Shown: piece by piece, positions 33,278 through 41,970 of the stretch
Numbering within the stretch: the first letter of the stretch is position 1
Layout of the letters: every line of letters begins with the position of its first letter
Source of the DNA: Candidatus Flexifilum breve
GTDB lineage: Bacteria; Chloroflexota; Anaerolineae; Aggregatilineales; Phototrophicaceae
DNA length: 64,000 nt
Direction: 5' to 3'
Assembly (NCBI GenBank): GCA_016717205.1
Contig: JADKGC010000002.1
Span: 930,001-994,000, forward strand
Notes under the pieces: model-generated
Database searches by the model: none
What the model was told of the DNA's origin: nothing
What the model saw: the letters and a program-made list of their open reading frames with translations, nothing else
Program-made: the position numbers and the translations under genes

Positions 33278-34666
33278 CTACCGAGAGCGGTCGCGCCGCG
33301 CATTCTTGACCGTGAACCAGAACGTCGCGCCGTGACCGAACTCGCTCTCGACGCCGATTGTGCCGCCCTGCGCCTCGACCACGCGCCGCGCAATCGCCAG
33401 CCCCAGCCCGGTGCTCTTCTCACCGTTGGTGGGCGTGGCGGAGAGGCGCACAAAGTCTTTGAACAGCAGCCCCTGATCTTCGATGGTCAGCCCCGGCCCT
33501 TGATCCTGCACCTCGACGCGCCACATGCGCTTTTCCGCCCGCGTCCGCACGGTGATGGTGCTGCCGGGCGGTGAGTATTTGACCGCGTTAGAGATCAGGT
33601 TATCGAGCACCTGCGCCAGCCGGATCGGGTCGGCGAACACGCGCCCCGGAACAAGGTTATCCAGTTGGACAGCGCTGTTTTTCGCCTCCGCCAAGCGGTG
33701 ATGGCGGATGGCCACTTCGCGCAGAAAGCTCGGCAGGTCGATCTCGACGGGCAGGAGCGTGAAGCTGCCCGATTCGATGTGCGACACATCCAGCAAATCA
33801 TTGAGCAGGTTCATCATGTACTGCGCCTGATTATCGATCTCGCGCAGCATGGTTCGCCGATCCTCTTCGGTCAGGTCGAAGTCCGGGCTGGTCATCAGCG
33901 AAGTCGCCATGAGGATGTTGCTCAGCGGGTTACGCAGATCATGCGCGGCGATGCCGAGAAACGAGTTTTTGAGCTTATTCAAGTCGCTAAGTTCGTCATT
34001 TTTGTGTTCCAGTTCCAGCTTTTGCGCTGATAGTTCCGCGACCAACTGACCTTTTTCCACCATCACGGACAACTGTCCGGCGATCTGCTGGAAGACCTCG
34101 ACGTGCGCGTCGGCGTAGGTGTGGGGTGTGCGGCTGGAGAAGAACATGAAGCCGACCGCCTCGCCATTGGCGATCAGTGGGCAGGTGAGCGACGACCGGA
34201 TGCCTTCGTCGAGGATCAGCCGGGTTGAGGCGGAGTTCGGCTTATGAGCGAAATACGCTTCCAGATCGTTGATAATGCGCGGCTGCCCGGTGAGCAGGAT
34301 TTGTTCGAGCGTGCTGCCCTCGAGCTTGGCGGCATAGCCGCGATCCAGCAGCAGCGGCGTGTACTCCGCCTGCGCCCAACGCGCGCGCACGACCGTCCCC
34401 TTCTCCTCGATGAGCGAGAAGCCGATGCGCTCGTAGGGGATGAGCATTTTGAAATCCTGGTAAACGCCATCGAGAATGTCGTCGAGGAACAGCCCCTCGT
34501 TGACACGCGCGGTGATGTGCATGATCGTTTGCAGTTCGCGGTAGCGGGCTTCGAGATCGTGGGTGCGCTGCTGAATGGCGCCGCCTACCCGCGAAAGCTC
34601 TGAACTGGAATGCGCATACCGGCTGCTGCGGGGGGTGCCGATGTTGGGACTGTCATCCGCCGACAT
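33278..34666 (-). CDS. GAF-domain sensor histidine kinase (paralog 2)
   Basis: A 462-residue soluble kinase with the same plan as its neighbour: coiled coil, GAF (about 45-205; YERIGFSLIEEKGTVVRARW), coiled linker, HisKA with AAHDLRNPLSNIL, HATPase_c with LISNAVKYSPPGS, DQGPGLT and STGLGLAIARR. The two genes were probably produced by duplication and now have separate upstream regions because repeats fill the 634-base gap. No partner regulator is adjacent. ATG 34666 chosen; a TTG six bases upstream is possible. Confidence 0.9.
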   Translation of the reverse strand: MSADDSPNIGTPRSSRYAHSSSELSRVGGAIQQRTHDLEARYRELQTIMHITARVNEGLFLDDILDGVYQDFKMLIPYERIGFSLIEEKGTVVRARWAQAEYTPLLLDRGYAAKLEGSTLEQILLTGQPRIINDLEAYFAHKPNSASTRLILDEGIRSSLTCPLIANGEAVGFMFFSSRTPHTYADAHVEVFQQIAGQLSVMVEKGQLVAELSAQKLELEHKNDELSDLNKLKNSFLGIAAHDLRNPLSNILMATSLMTSPDFDLTEEDRRTMLREIDNQAQYMMNLLNDLLDVSHIESGSFTLLPVEIDLPSFLREVAIRHHRLAEAKNSAVQLDNLVPGRVFADPIRLAQVLDNLISNAVKYSPPGSTITVRTRAEKRMWRVEVQDQGPGLTIEDQGLLFKDFVRLSATPTNGEKSTGLGLAIARRVVEAQGGTIGVESEFGHGATFWFTVKNARRDRSR

Positions 34667-34786
34667 TATCAACTTTGCTTTCGAACTCAGGGGCGTTGTC
34701 GAGATATTTCGAAGTCATAACTTTATATGAAAAACGCAGCGGGATAAACGTGTCCTTACTCATATCAAACCCATGATACTTTACAG

Positions 34787-35701
34787 CTACGGTGCTGCGA
34801 ACACGCGCTGCGCCTGCACGACAAATTCGCGGTGCTGCGCGATCATGCGCTGTTCGGTGACGGCATCCAGCCCCCACGCGCTCAATTTATGCGCCGCGCG
34901 CAGCGCCGCCGCCAGATCCCAGAAGGCGAGCACGACGGGAGCAAAGGGGACGTGCTGGCGGTAGGCTTCGGTGAAGGCCGTCATGTGCTCCACGCCGAAC
35001 TTCCACAGCAGCTCCAGGCGCGCGTTGCCGACATCGGCCAACGGGTCGCCAAGGCAGGCGTCTTCCCAGTCGATGATCGCGGCTAAGCGTCCGTGCTGCC
35101 AGATGAGATTCCCCGACCAGAAATCCCCGTGCAGCAGGGCGAGCGGCCGCTCCTCCAGCAGCGCCAGATGTGCGTTGAGCAAAGCGCGTACGTGCCCTTC
35201 CTGCAGGGTTTCGTCGAGCTCTGCTGGCGGATGGGCGAGTTTGTGCCGCAGATGCTCGGCGGCGTGCGGCAGAAAGGCGAAAGCGGCGGGGTCAGCGGCG
35301 TGGACGCGGCGCAGCGCGGCGGCGACCGGCTGCGCGAAGTCGGGCACGGTCGCCGGGTATGCTTCCGGCGCACCTTCAACAAACTGCACGACGATGTAGG
35401 GTGTGGAGAGGATGCGGTTCGTTTCGTCCGCAAAGTAGGGGCGCGGGGCGGCGACTCCGTGCGCCTGCAACCGTGACAGCAGCCGGAACTCGTCCGCGGC
35501 GATATGCGGGTTCTGCGCCCGATCCGCCGCGCCATGCTGCCGCACGACTACTTTTTCGGCACGCCCATCCGGCAGCGCGAGTTCGAGGAGATGCACCTCC
35601 GCCGCCGATCCACCGAGCAGGGGCGCGGCGTGCCGGAGCTGCGCCTGCGGATCAACGCGGCGGGCGATGTGTTCAAATGGCGTGCGTACGTGCCCGTTCA
35701 T
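34787..35701 (-). CDS. Phosphotransferase of the APH/choline-kinase fold
   Basis: A 304-residue protein-kinase-like enzyme. It has the catalytic loop HGDFWSGN (191-198, Asp193) and metal-binding DWEDACLGDP (Asp211). The N-terminal lobe has VVVRQHGAADRA and hinge VVQFVEG. The substrate range of this family spans aminoglycosides, choline, fructosamine and macrolides; no specific assignment is possible. A -10 block ends 6 bases before ATG 35701, so its mRNA may be leaderless. Confidence 0.85.
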   Translation of the reverse strand: MNGHVRTPFEHIARRVDPQAQLRHAAPLLGGSAAEVHLLELALPDGRAEKVVVRQHGAADRAQNPHIAADEFRLLSRLQAHGVAAPRPYFADETNRILSTPYIVVQFVEGAPEAYPATVPDFAQPVAAALRRVHAADPAAFAFLPHAAEHLRHKLAHPPAELDETLQEGHVRALLNAHLALLEERPLALLHGDFWSGNLIWQHGRLAAIIDWEDACLGDPLADVGNARLELLWKFGVEHMTAFTEAYRQHVPFAPVVLAFWDLAAALRAAHKLSAWGLDAVTEQRMIAQHREFVVQAQRVFAAP

Positions 35702-35707
35702 GTCAAC

Positions 35708-35717
35708 AGTATAGCGC
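35708..35717 (-). promoter_or_regulatory. Probable -10 (GCGCTATACT) immediately upstream of a start codon
   Basis: Only 6 bases separate the block from ATG 35701, so a transcript starting at the usual distance would begin at the A of ATG. Confidence 0.55.
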
Positions 35718-35764
35718 GGAAATGTGAGCTGGATGCCGTTTCAATCGACCCTACCCCCGGCCCC

Positions 35765-35983
35765 CTGTCAGGGGTAGGTTTTTAATTGTAGGGACGAGGC
35801 ATGCCTCGTCCTCCTGTGCTCACACCACCATCACATCCGTTAACCCACCTCTTTTGCTTGCACGGACAACCGATCTGTTACCTAATCCAGAAGAAAAACT
35901 GGACGAGGCATGCCTCGTCCCTACAGGTTCTTGCCGAAAAAATCATGTTCGATGAGGAAGCATGAAAAACCTACCCCTGATAG
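35765..35983. mobile_element. 219-bp composite TIR element, copy 2
   Basis: Left end CTGTCAGGGGTAGGTTTTT at 35765 and right end AAAAACCTACCCCTGATAG ending 35983, with GTAGGGACGAGGCATGCC palindromes just inside each end. Spacer sequence is partly conserved with copy 1 (TCCTGTGC, CTCTTTTGCTT, TCCAGA). Confidence 0.85.
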
Positions 35984-36010
35984 CCCCCAGCCCCTCCCCT
36001 CTGACTTCAG

Positions 36011-36039
36011 TTCACGGCAGGACAGTTTTAATGTTTCGA
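36011..36039. repeat. 29-base repeat shared with 60331-60360 in opposite orientation
   Basis: TTCACGGCAGGACAGTTTTA... at 36011 is identical to the reverse complement of 60331-60360. Both copies lie in repeat-rich gaps, next to GACGGTCT/GCCGTCTTC sequence. Confidence 0.85.
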
Positions 36040-36091
36040 CGCCGTCTTCTCGGAGACGACACCCGCTTAATCGCGTCCGCCGTTTTTAACC

Positions 36092-37987
36092 TCACCCCGT
36101 CACGGGGAGCGCGGCGCAGTTCCCGGTCGCGGTGACGAGGAACGCAGCCACCCACCCGCCTTCGACCTGATACCAGTTGTTTCCGCCGCTGCGCCCGATG
36201 GCGGGCGTCGCGTTGAACAACTGCCCGACCACGCCCGTATACGTGCCATCCGATTCCGGTTGGCTGCGCACATTGACGAATAGGTTGACGGGGTTGACCT
36301 GACATGCGCCGCTGGCAGCGGGCGGCGCGCCTTCGGGGATGGCATAGGCGCACCCCGGCGACAGGCTCACCTGATCGGCGCTGATCCACGCATTCGGCGT
36401 CAGACCGAACGTGCCCAGGCGCAGCCAGCGTCCGGAATTGGTCTGCACGGCTTCCAGCGCGGCGAAGCGATCACCACCACCCGCGAGGAATAATGGATCG
36501 GCGGTGCTTTCGGCGGCGGGATACGCGGCGATCCCATCGGTGATCACAGTGGCGATGCACTGCAGGCGTTCGCCGACCATCCCCGGCGCTTGCGCGAGGA
36601 AGATCGGGCAGCCCGCCGAGAGGGTTGTGCTGGTCGCATTGACCCAACCCAGTTCACCGCCATGCAGCAGGATGCGGTACCAGTCGCCACTGCTGCCGGT
36701 CGTGCGGGAGACGACCAGCAGACGATCACCGGTGATCGTCTGCGCCAGCACCTGATCCGGCGTGGACGGATTGCGGGCAATGACGGTCGGTGCGGTCACG
36801 CTGGCAATGCAGTACGGCGTGCGGAAACCCGCGTTGAGGCGCGGCGTGTTCGAGAAGCTGAGGACCGCCTCACAGCCCGGCGAATAGGGATTCTGGCGCT
36901 CAGCGATCCAGCCGTCGGGCGTCACGCCGAAGGTGGTGATCTGCAGCAAGCCCTCGCCGTCGATCTCGATGCGATTGCGGATCGCGTAGCGGTCGCCGAC
37001 TTCCACGCCGAACACGCCCGTTTGCCCGTCCGGCTCATTAACGGCCTGCCCGTTCACGCCGATGCTGGCAGAGCAGGTGGTGTCGGTAGCCGTCGGCGCG
37101 GGCGCGAGGAAAGCCGCGCAGCCTTCAGTCAGCGCGCCGCTGCTGGTGGGAATCCAGCCGAGCGTCGTCGCATTGATCAGCACACGGGCGAGCGTCCCGA
37201 GTTCGCTGGCCGTCTGGGAGAGCACGAGATACGTTTGCCCCGGCAGATACTGCGCGCCGTAGGTGAAGTCCGGCACGAACGCGGTGATCAGGTTGCCCGG
37301 TGCGGTCGTGGTCAGCGTGCAGTAGGGGAAGCTGAGCGGGTTCTGATCGCCGCCGCCCGCTTCGTTGAGCGGCAGCGAGGCGCAATCGCCCGTCGTCTCG
37401 ACCACCGACGCGGCGACCCAGCCATTGGCAATGCGGAACCAACTGCCGTCGCTGGTGCGCGCGACCGCCGGGGTCGGCAGTGTGATCTGCGCAACGACGG
37501 TCGCATCACCGCCGTCGGTTGAGGGTTCACTGCGCACGTTGCTCACCCCGCCGTTGGGCGTGAGGATGCAGCTCGGCGGCGTCGGCGTCGCCCCGGTGAT
37601 CGGGGCGGCGGCTCCGAGCGGGGTGGCGGTAGCGAGCGGGGTCGCGGTCGGCATGGCGCGTGTGTCGCACGCGACGATCAGCGCGCCGTCCACGGAGACG
37701 CGCACGTTGAAATCGCCGCTCGTAAAGGTGATGATCACGTTGTAGAACACTACTTCCGTCCCCAAGTCCGAACCACTGATGACCGGGCAGCCGAGCGTTG
37801 AACTGCGGCTGCGCTCCAGTGTGTAGCGCCACGTGAGCGGATCTTCGGTTGTGTTGAGGTTGGCTTGCGCGGTGCGCAGAGCGGTCTGGAACAACGCGTC
37901 GGGGATATTTTGCGCGAGCGTAGATGAGAACGGCAGACAGAACAGCACGAAAAGTACGAACAGCAACGCGGATTTGGTTACGTGCAC
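36092..37987 (-). CDS. Secreted protein with repeated SH3-like modules
   Basis: A 631-residue exported protein. The GTG start 37987 has AAAGGAG upstream. Signal peptide 1-25 (cleavage near TLAQ), an N-terminal domain of about 100 residues, a Pro/Thr linker, then five to six modules of about 80-90 residues, several with a Cys near the start and end (CILTPNGGVSNVRSEPS; CQVNPVNLFVNVRSQPE; TGDCASLP; TGNCAALPV). The first and last are recognisable bacterial SH3-like domains with W(F/Y)RI/QV and GWVA; the others are diverged. A cell-envelope binding role is inferred. The end TGNCAALP recurs in the ferritin-like protein at 41971. Confidence 0.8.
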   Translation of the reverse strand: MHVTKSALLFVLFVLFCLPFSSTLAQNIPDALFQTALRTAQANLNTTEDPLTWRYTLERSRSSTLGCPVISGSDLGTEVVFYNVIITFTSGDFNVRVSVDGALIVACDTRAMPTATPLATATPLGAAAPITGATPTPPSCILTPNGGVSNVRSEPSTDGGDATVVAQITLPTPAVARTSDGSWFRIANGWVAASVVETTGDCASLPLNEAGGGDQNPLSFPYCTLTTTAPGNLITAFVPDFTYGAQYLPGQTYLVLSQTASELGTLARVLINATTLGWIPTSSGALTEGCAAFLAPAPTATDTTCSASIGVNGQAVNEPDGQTGVFGVEVGDRYAIRNRIEIDGEGLLQITTFGVTPDGWIAERQNPYSPGCEAVLSFSNTPRLNAGFRTPYCIASVTAPTVIARNPSTPDQVLAQTITGDRLLVVSRTTGSSGDWYRILLHGGELGWVNATSTTLSAGCPIFLAQAPGMVGERLQCIATVITDGIAAYPAAESTADPLFLAGGGDRFAALEAVQTNSGRWLRLGTFGLTPNAWISADQVSLSPGCAYAIPEGAPPAASGACQVNPVNLFVNVRSQPESDGTYTGVVGQLFNATPAIGRSGGNNWYQVEGGWVAAFLVTATGNCAALPVTG

Positions 37988-38135
37988 AGGCAGCTCCTTT
38001 TGGGTGGCCGATAGCGATACTCTGATAGTATGCCATAAGGGACATGCGCGTACAGCGGTAGAGAGTCTAGCGGGGTTGTGCCGGGCCAGCCCGTTCTTGT
38101 ACAGGCTGGCTAGCGTATAAGTCGAGGATCAGCGG

Positions 38136-38161
38136 TCGGGACGCAATGGCGCGTCCCGACA
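38136..38161. repeat. GTCGGGACGC palindrome
   Basis: GTCGGGACGC...GCGTCCCGAC with a 6-base centre, a member of the GGGACGCG family. The gap 37988-38186 holds otherwise only the upstream region of the SH3 gene. Confidence 0.8.
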
Positions 38162-38186
38162 CGGAAAGAACTTGAGCGGAAGCGCT

Positions 38187-38897
38187 CTAGCCGCCGAGCG
38201 CCGTGAGTGGAATCCAGATCCGGTTGGCGTTGCAGTCGATCCAGACCTGCGCGAAGTCGCCGCTGGTGTCGGTCACGTACCAGTTGCCCGCCGGGAGGCT
38301 GAACGACAGGAGCGTGCCCAAATCCGGTTCATAGTAGGCGGGCGCGCCGAGCGGCACATTGCGAATGGGCGTTCCTGCTGGCAGCGGATCGATGCACGAG
38401 CCGGGAGCACCGCCCAAAATGATGTCGCCCACACCGTTCGCGCTGAAGTTGTAGCCGGGGGTAGTTTGGGCGAAGGTATCATCGAAGATGACAAGGTAGT
38501 ATTGTGTCCCCGCGGTCAGATTGACGTTATTGAGCGTCGTCGGGATGCTTCCAGCCGCGTTACCGTTGTTCGAGGCGGCGATGCAGTTGCCGAGGGCGGC
38601 TGCCGGGTTGAAACCGCTGTTCATAATGTAAATACTCGCCAGTGTGCCTGAGCCGCCGGTGCTCGCCGCGCTGAAGCTGTACGCACCCGTCGCGCTGACG
38701 GTGAAGGGGAAGGCGTCATAGCGAACCTGCGATGCTCCCTGGGAAATGCAGTTGGTTGTCGAGATCGTGACGACCGCCATCGTCGGATCACCAGCAAAGG
38801 TGCCGCTAAAGGCTGCCGAGCCCGCGAACACCGCGCCCGCGGTGAGGGTGAGGATAATCAACAGCAAGGCCGAGCCGAAGAAGAAGCGTGTTCTCAT
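38187..38897 (-). CDS. Secreted beta-rich protein, uncharacterised
   Basis: A 236-residue exported protein. ATG 38897 follows GGGAG; the signal peptide ends near AVFAGSAAF (about residue 26). The first half (PTMAVVTISTTNC... YDAFPFTVSATGAYSFSAAS, TQYYLVIFDD) resembles pre-peptidase or bacterial Ig-like C-terminal domains. The last 70 residues (GTPIRNVPLGAPAYYEPDLG, GNWYVTDTSGDFAQVWIDC, RIWIPLTAL) look like a diverged SH3-like domain. No enzymatic motif. It probably belongs to the envelope proteins encoded nearby. Confidence 0.75.
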   Translation of the reverse strand: MRTRFFFGSALLLIILTLTAGAVFAGSAAFSGTFAGDPTMAVVTISTTNCISQGASQVRYDAFPFTVSATGAYSFSAASTGGSGTLASIYIMNSGFNPAAALGNCIAASNNGNAAGSIPTTLNNVNLTAGTQYYLVIFDDTFAQTTPGYNFSANGVGDIILGGAPGSCIDPLPAGTPIRNVPLGAPAYYEPDLGTLLSFSLPAGNWYVTDTSGDFAQVWIDCNANRIWIPLTALGG

Positions 38898-39184
38898 CGA
38901 TAAAACTCCCATATGCCGGCAAATAAAGTTTGGTGTGTTTAATATAAGGCTGAAAATCGAGGTTTAATCCAAATAATTTGTGAATGTATTAGTTTTCATA
39001 CATCATTACATGGAGTATTGTCTGGTGGTGAACCGGACGTTGTGTCTGGGCAGCTGATTGTGGGGATCGCCTGTCTGCGCTCCGCTGAGCTAAGCCAATG
39101 ACCGTTTGTCAGCCAAAGGACAAGGCAGGCCGGTGAGTACGGAGAAGGCCGTGAAAACGGGATGCCTGTCGGTCTTGGGAGTTT

Positions 39185-39253
39185 GCGGACGCGATCAATC
39201 GCGTCCCTACACAACCACGCTTTTCTCGTAGGGACGCAATTGATTGCGTCCGC
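39185..39253. repeat. Inverted pair of GCGGACGCGAT and GTAGGGACGCAAT palindromes
   Basis: GCGGACGCGATCAATCGC...CCCTAC, a 17-base spacer, and GTAGGGACGCAATTGATTGC...CCGC: each half is a palindrome and together they form a larger inverted repeat. The 521-base gap 38898-39418 also holds a CCCCTCTCCC..GGGGAGAGGG hairpin (39361-39388) and no gene. Confidence 0.9.
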
Positions 39254-39418
39254 TGTCCCCCAAAAGAAATTATCCTACGTCGCGATTGGCCTGCCTTGGC
39301 CTGTTTTGTCGTATTTCGGACACTGGCTTAATACCCGACCACACGCATAGATATAGCTACCCCTCTCCCACGCCGGCGGGGAGAGGGAAGAACAGCTAAA
39401 TACCGCTGTGGTGAGGGA

Positions 39419-40291
39419 CTAGCTTTCGGCGATGTGGGTCTGAAAGGCGGTGATGAATTCCGGGTTGACGCGCATCAGGCTGCCCGTCTGCACATTGACG
39501 AACACCCACAACGTCTGCGCCTGCGCGATCACGGCGCCATCCGTGGCGCGGGTGATGATGTAATGACGCGTGGCGCTCATGCGGCGCACATCGGAGAGGA
39601 ACGTGCTGATCGACAGGTCTTCGCCCAGCACGGCCTGCTGGCGGTACTCAATGCGATGCCGCCGCGCGACCACGCCGAAACCCTGCGCGCGCATCTTCTC
39701 GACATCCCAGCCGAAGTGCCGCGCCGCGCGAATGCCGCATTCTTCCATGTAGTTGAGGTACGTCGCGTTGTTGACGTGTCCCGCGCCGTCGATATCACGC
39801 CATTCGACCATGCGGTTCATGGTGTAGAGTCCCGGCGGCGGCGGCGGCGCGGCGGGGAACTTGTCGCGCGGTTCGGCCTCGATGCCATCCGGTGCGAAGG
39901 CGGCGATCATCTCGTCGGGTACGCTGACCGGGCGGCCGTTCGTCCGATCCAGATACACCCAGTCCGTCGCCGCTTTGGCGATCAGCTCGCCGGAGTCGAC
40001 GTGGCGGAACTCGTAGAATCGGCGGGAGCGCACGCGGCGGAAATCACCCACCCACGTCGTGATTTCGACCGCGTCGCCGTAGACCAGCGAGCGCAAATAC
40101 TCAATATCCGTCTCGCGGATCAGCCAGAGCGTGCCCATCTGACGGTAGCGCGCTTCGTCGTAGCCCACGGCGGCGGAGGCGTCGAAGGCAGCTTGTTCCA
40201 TGTAGCGTAAGTAGTTCGCGTGGTTGACGTGCCCGTAGGCGTCGCACTCGTAGTGACGGACGCGCAGGGTAGTTTTGAATTGGGCTGGCAT
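39419..40291 (-). CDS. Acyl-ACP/acyl-CoA thioesterase-like protein with two hot-dog domains
   Basis: A 290-residue protein with two tandem 4HBT hot-dog folds: first VRHYECDAYGHVNHANYLRYMEQAA (about 11-35), second VEWRDIDGAGHVNNATYLNYMEECG (about 160-185). Each has the D-x-x-GHVNN/H-x-x-Y-L signature with the catalytic-site aspartate. The double arrangement resembles FatA-like acyl-ACP thioesterases. It likely releases fatty acids from carrier thioesters in the cytoplasm. GAGGTCACT precedes ATG 40291. The gene stands alone. Confidence 0.85.
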   Translation of the reverse strand: MPAQFKTTLRVRHYECDAYGHVNHANYLRYMEQAAFDASAAVGYDEARYRQMGTLWLIRETDIEYLRSLVYGDAVEITTWVGDFRRVRSRRFYEFRHVDSGELIAKAATDWVYLDRTNGRPVSVPDEMIAAFAPDGIEAEPRDKFPAAPPPPPGLYTMNRMVEWRDIDGAGHVNNATYLNYMEECGIRAARHFGWDVEKMRAQGFGVVARRHRIEYRQQAVLGEDLSISTFLSDVRRMSATRHYIITRATDGAVIAQAQTLWVFVNVQTGSLMRVNPEFITAFQTHIAES

Positions 40292-40392
40292 AGTGACCTC
40301 AAATCGTTACAGGGCAAGTGTACCGCAATTTGAACAAAAGGCGGCAGGTCGCGTAGAATCTGTGAACAGTTTTCTTAGCAGACTGGGCGCTT

Positions 40393-40490
40393 ACCTCACC
40401 CCGTTTCGCTGCGCTCAACCGCCCCTCTCCAGAGGGCGAGGGGCAAAAGCCGAACGCTACAGTCTCCACCCCCTGAATTCGGCGAGGGGA
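40393..40490. repeat. CTCACCCCGTTTCGCTGCGC element and CCCTGAATTC fragment
   Basis: The 36-base element at 40395-40430 is repeated exactly at 60171-60206 and, inverted with one change, at 27818-27852. It is followed by an AGAGGGCGAGGGGC arm and CCCCCTGAATTCGGCGAGGGG. Confidence 0.85.
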
Positions 40491-40531
40491 TGGGAATGGG
40501 TTCGGAAAAGGGGTGGTTTGAAGGGGGATAC

Positions 40532-41845
40532 ATGCGGAAGTTTACGATTGTGTGGCTCGGGCAGGTCGTGTCGCTGCTCGGTTCGGCGATGACGCAGTTT
40601 GCGCTGACCATCTGGGCGTACGAGCTGACCGGGTCGGCGACGGCGCTGGCACTGGCGGCGTTCTTCGGCTTTGCGCCGGGCATCATCTTCAGCCCGTTCG
40701 CGGGCGCGCTGGTGGATCGGTGGGATCGCCGTCTGGTGCTGATGCTGAGTGATCTCGGCGGCGGGCTGGCGACGGTGATGCTGTTTTTGCTGTACAGCGC
40801 GGGCAACCTGCAGATCTGGCATGTGTATCTGGCTGTGGCGATTGCCGGGACATTCGCGTCGTTCCAGTGGCCCGCCTACTCCGCCGCCATCAGCCTGATG
40901 ATCCCCAAGGAGCAGTATGGCCGCGCCAATGGCATGATCAGCCTCGCGGAGTCGCTCTCCGGCGTGGTCGCGCCCGCGCTGGCGGCGGTGCTGCTGGTGA
41001 GCATCGGCTTGCGCGGCGTGATGCTCATCGACATTGTGACCTTCATCGTAGCGATCAGCGCGGTGCTGGCTATCAGCATTCCCAAGCCGCCACCGAGCGC
41101 GGCCGGTGCCGAGGGCAAAGGCAGTCTGCTGCAAGAGGCGGCTTACGGCTTCCGCTATATCGCGTCACGGCGCAGCCTGCTCGGCTTGCAGATGACCTTC
41201 TTCTTCATCAACCTGACGTCGACGTTTTCGGCGGTGATCACCGCGCCGATGCTGCTGGCGCGTTCCGGCAGTGACGAAACCGTGCTGGCTTCGGTGCAGT
41301 CGCTCGGTTCGATTGGTGGCATCGTCGGGGGGCTGCTCCTCAGCACTTGGGGTGGCCCTAAACGGCGCGTTCATGGCGTGCTGTTGAGCATGGTCGGCAT
41401 CAGTTTGTTGGGCGAAGTGGTCATGGGCTTGGGGCGGACGGTGCTGGTGTGGAGCGCCGGGGCGTTCATGATCAACGCGCTCCATCCCATGTTGAACGGC
41501 TCCAATCAGGCGATCTGGCAGGCGAAAGTTGCGCCGGATGTGCAGGGGCGCGTGTTCGCCGCGCGCCGCATGATCGCGCAGATCTCCGCGCCCATCGCCA
41601 TGATTCTGGCGGGGCCGCTGGCCGACCGCGTCTTTGAACCCGCCATGCGTGATGGGGGCGCACTCGCGCCGATCTTCGGTGGGCTGGTGGGCACGGGGCC
41701 GGGCGCCGGTATGGGACTCATGTTCGTGATCTTCGGGACGCTCGGGGTGCTGGTCGGCTCATCGGGCTATCTGTTCCGCGCTATTCGTGACGCCGAGACG
41801 CTGCTGCCCGATCACGACGCGCTGCCGACGGTCAAGCCCGTGTAA
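40532..41845 (+). CDS. Major facilitator superfamily transporter
   Basis: A 437-residue carrier with about twelve membrane helices. It starts VWLGQVVSLLGSAMTQFAL (family start of drug/unknown MFS exporters) and has the loop motif GALVDRWDRRLVLMLSD, a variant of the conserved GxxxDRxGRR between helices 2 and 3, and a repeat of the helix pattern in the second half. Related enterobactin/macrolide exporters share this opening. Substrate unknown. ATG 40532 follows AAGGGGG; the in-frame ATG at 40490 lies in the repeat. Confidence 0.85.
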   Translation: MRKFTIVWLGQVVSLLGSAMTQFALTIWAYELTGSATALALAAFFGFAPGIIFSPFAGALVDRWDRRLVLMLSDLGGGLATVMLFLLYSAGNLQIWHVYLAVAIAGTFASFQWPAYSAAISLMIPKEQYGRANGMISLAESLSGVVAPALAAVLLVSIGLRGVMLIDIVTFIVAISAVLAISIPKPPPSAAGAEGKGSLLQEAAYGFRYIASRRSLLGLQMTFFFINLTSTFSAVITAPMLLARSGSDETVLASVQSLGSIGGIVGGLLLSTWGGPKRRVHGVLLSMVGISLLGEVVMGLGRTVLVWSAGAFMINALHPMLNGSNQAIWQAKVAPDVQGRVFAARRMIAQISAPIAMILAGPLADRVFEPAMRDGGALAPIFGGLVGTGPGAGMGLMFVIFGTLGVLVGSSGYLFRAIRDAETLLPDHDALPTVKPV

Positions 41846-41970
41846 TGTACCATAATCACAAAGATAATAAATTGATGAGCGGCGCAATCAAGAGTCATCT
41901 GGTCGCAGGCCAGCCGACGAAAGTTTGACAACATCACATGGGGTGATGGTCAACTAATTGGAGGCTTCTT

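Noticed and set aside
32811..36100. CRISPR array
   Set aside because: Palindromic repeats are irregularly spaced, differ in sequence and have no cas genes.
38996..39350. Short frames in the gap before the thioesterase gene
   Set aside because: They cross palindromic repeats and lack ribosome sites.
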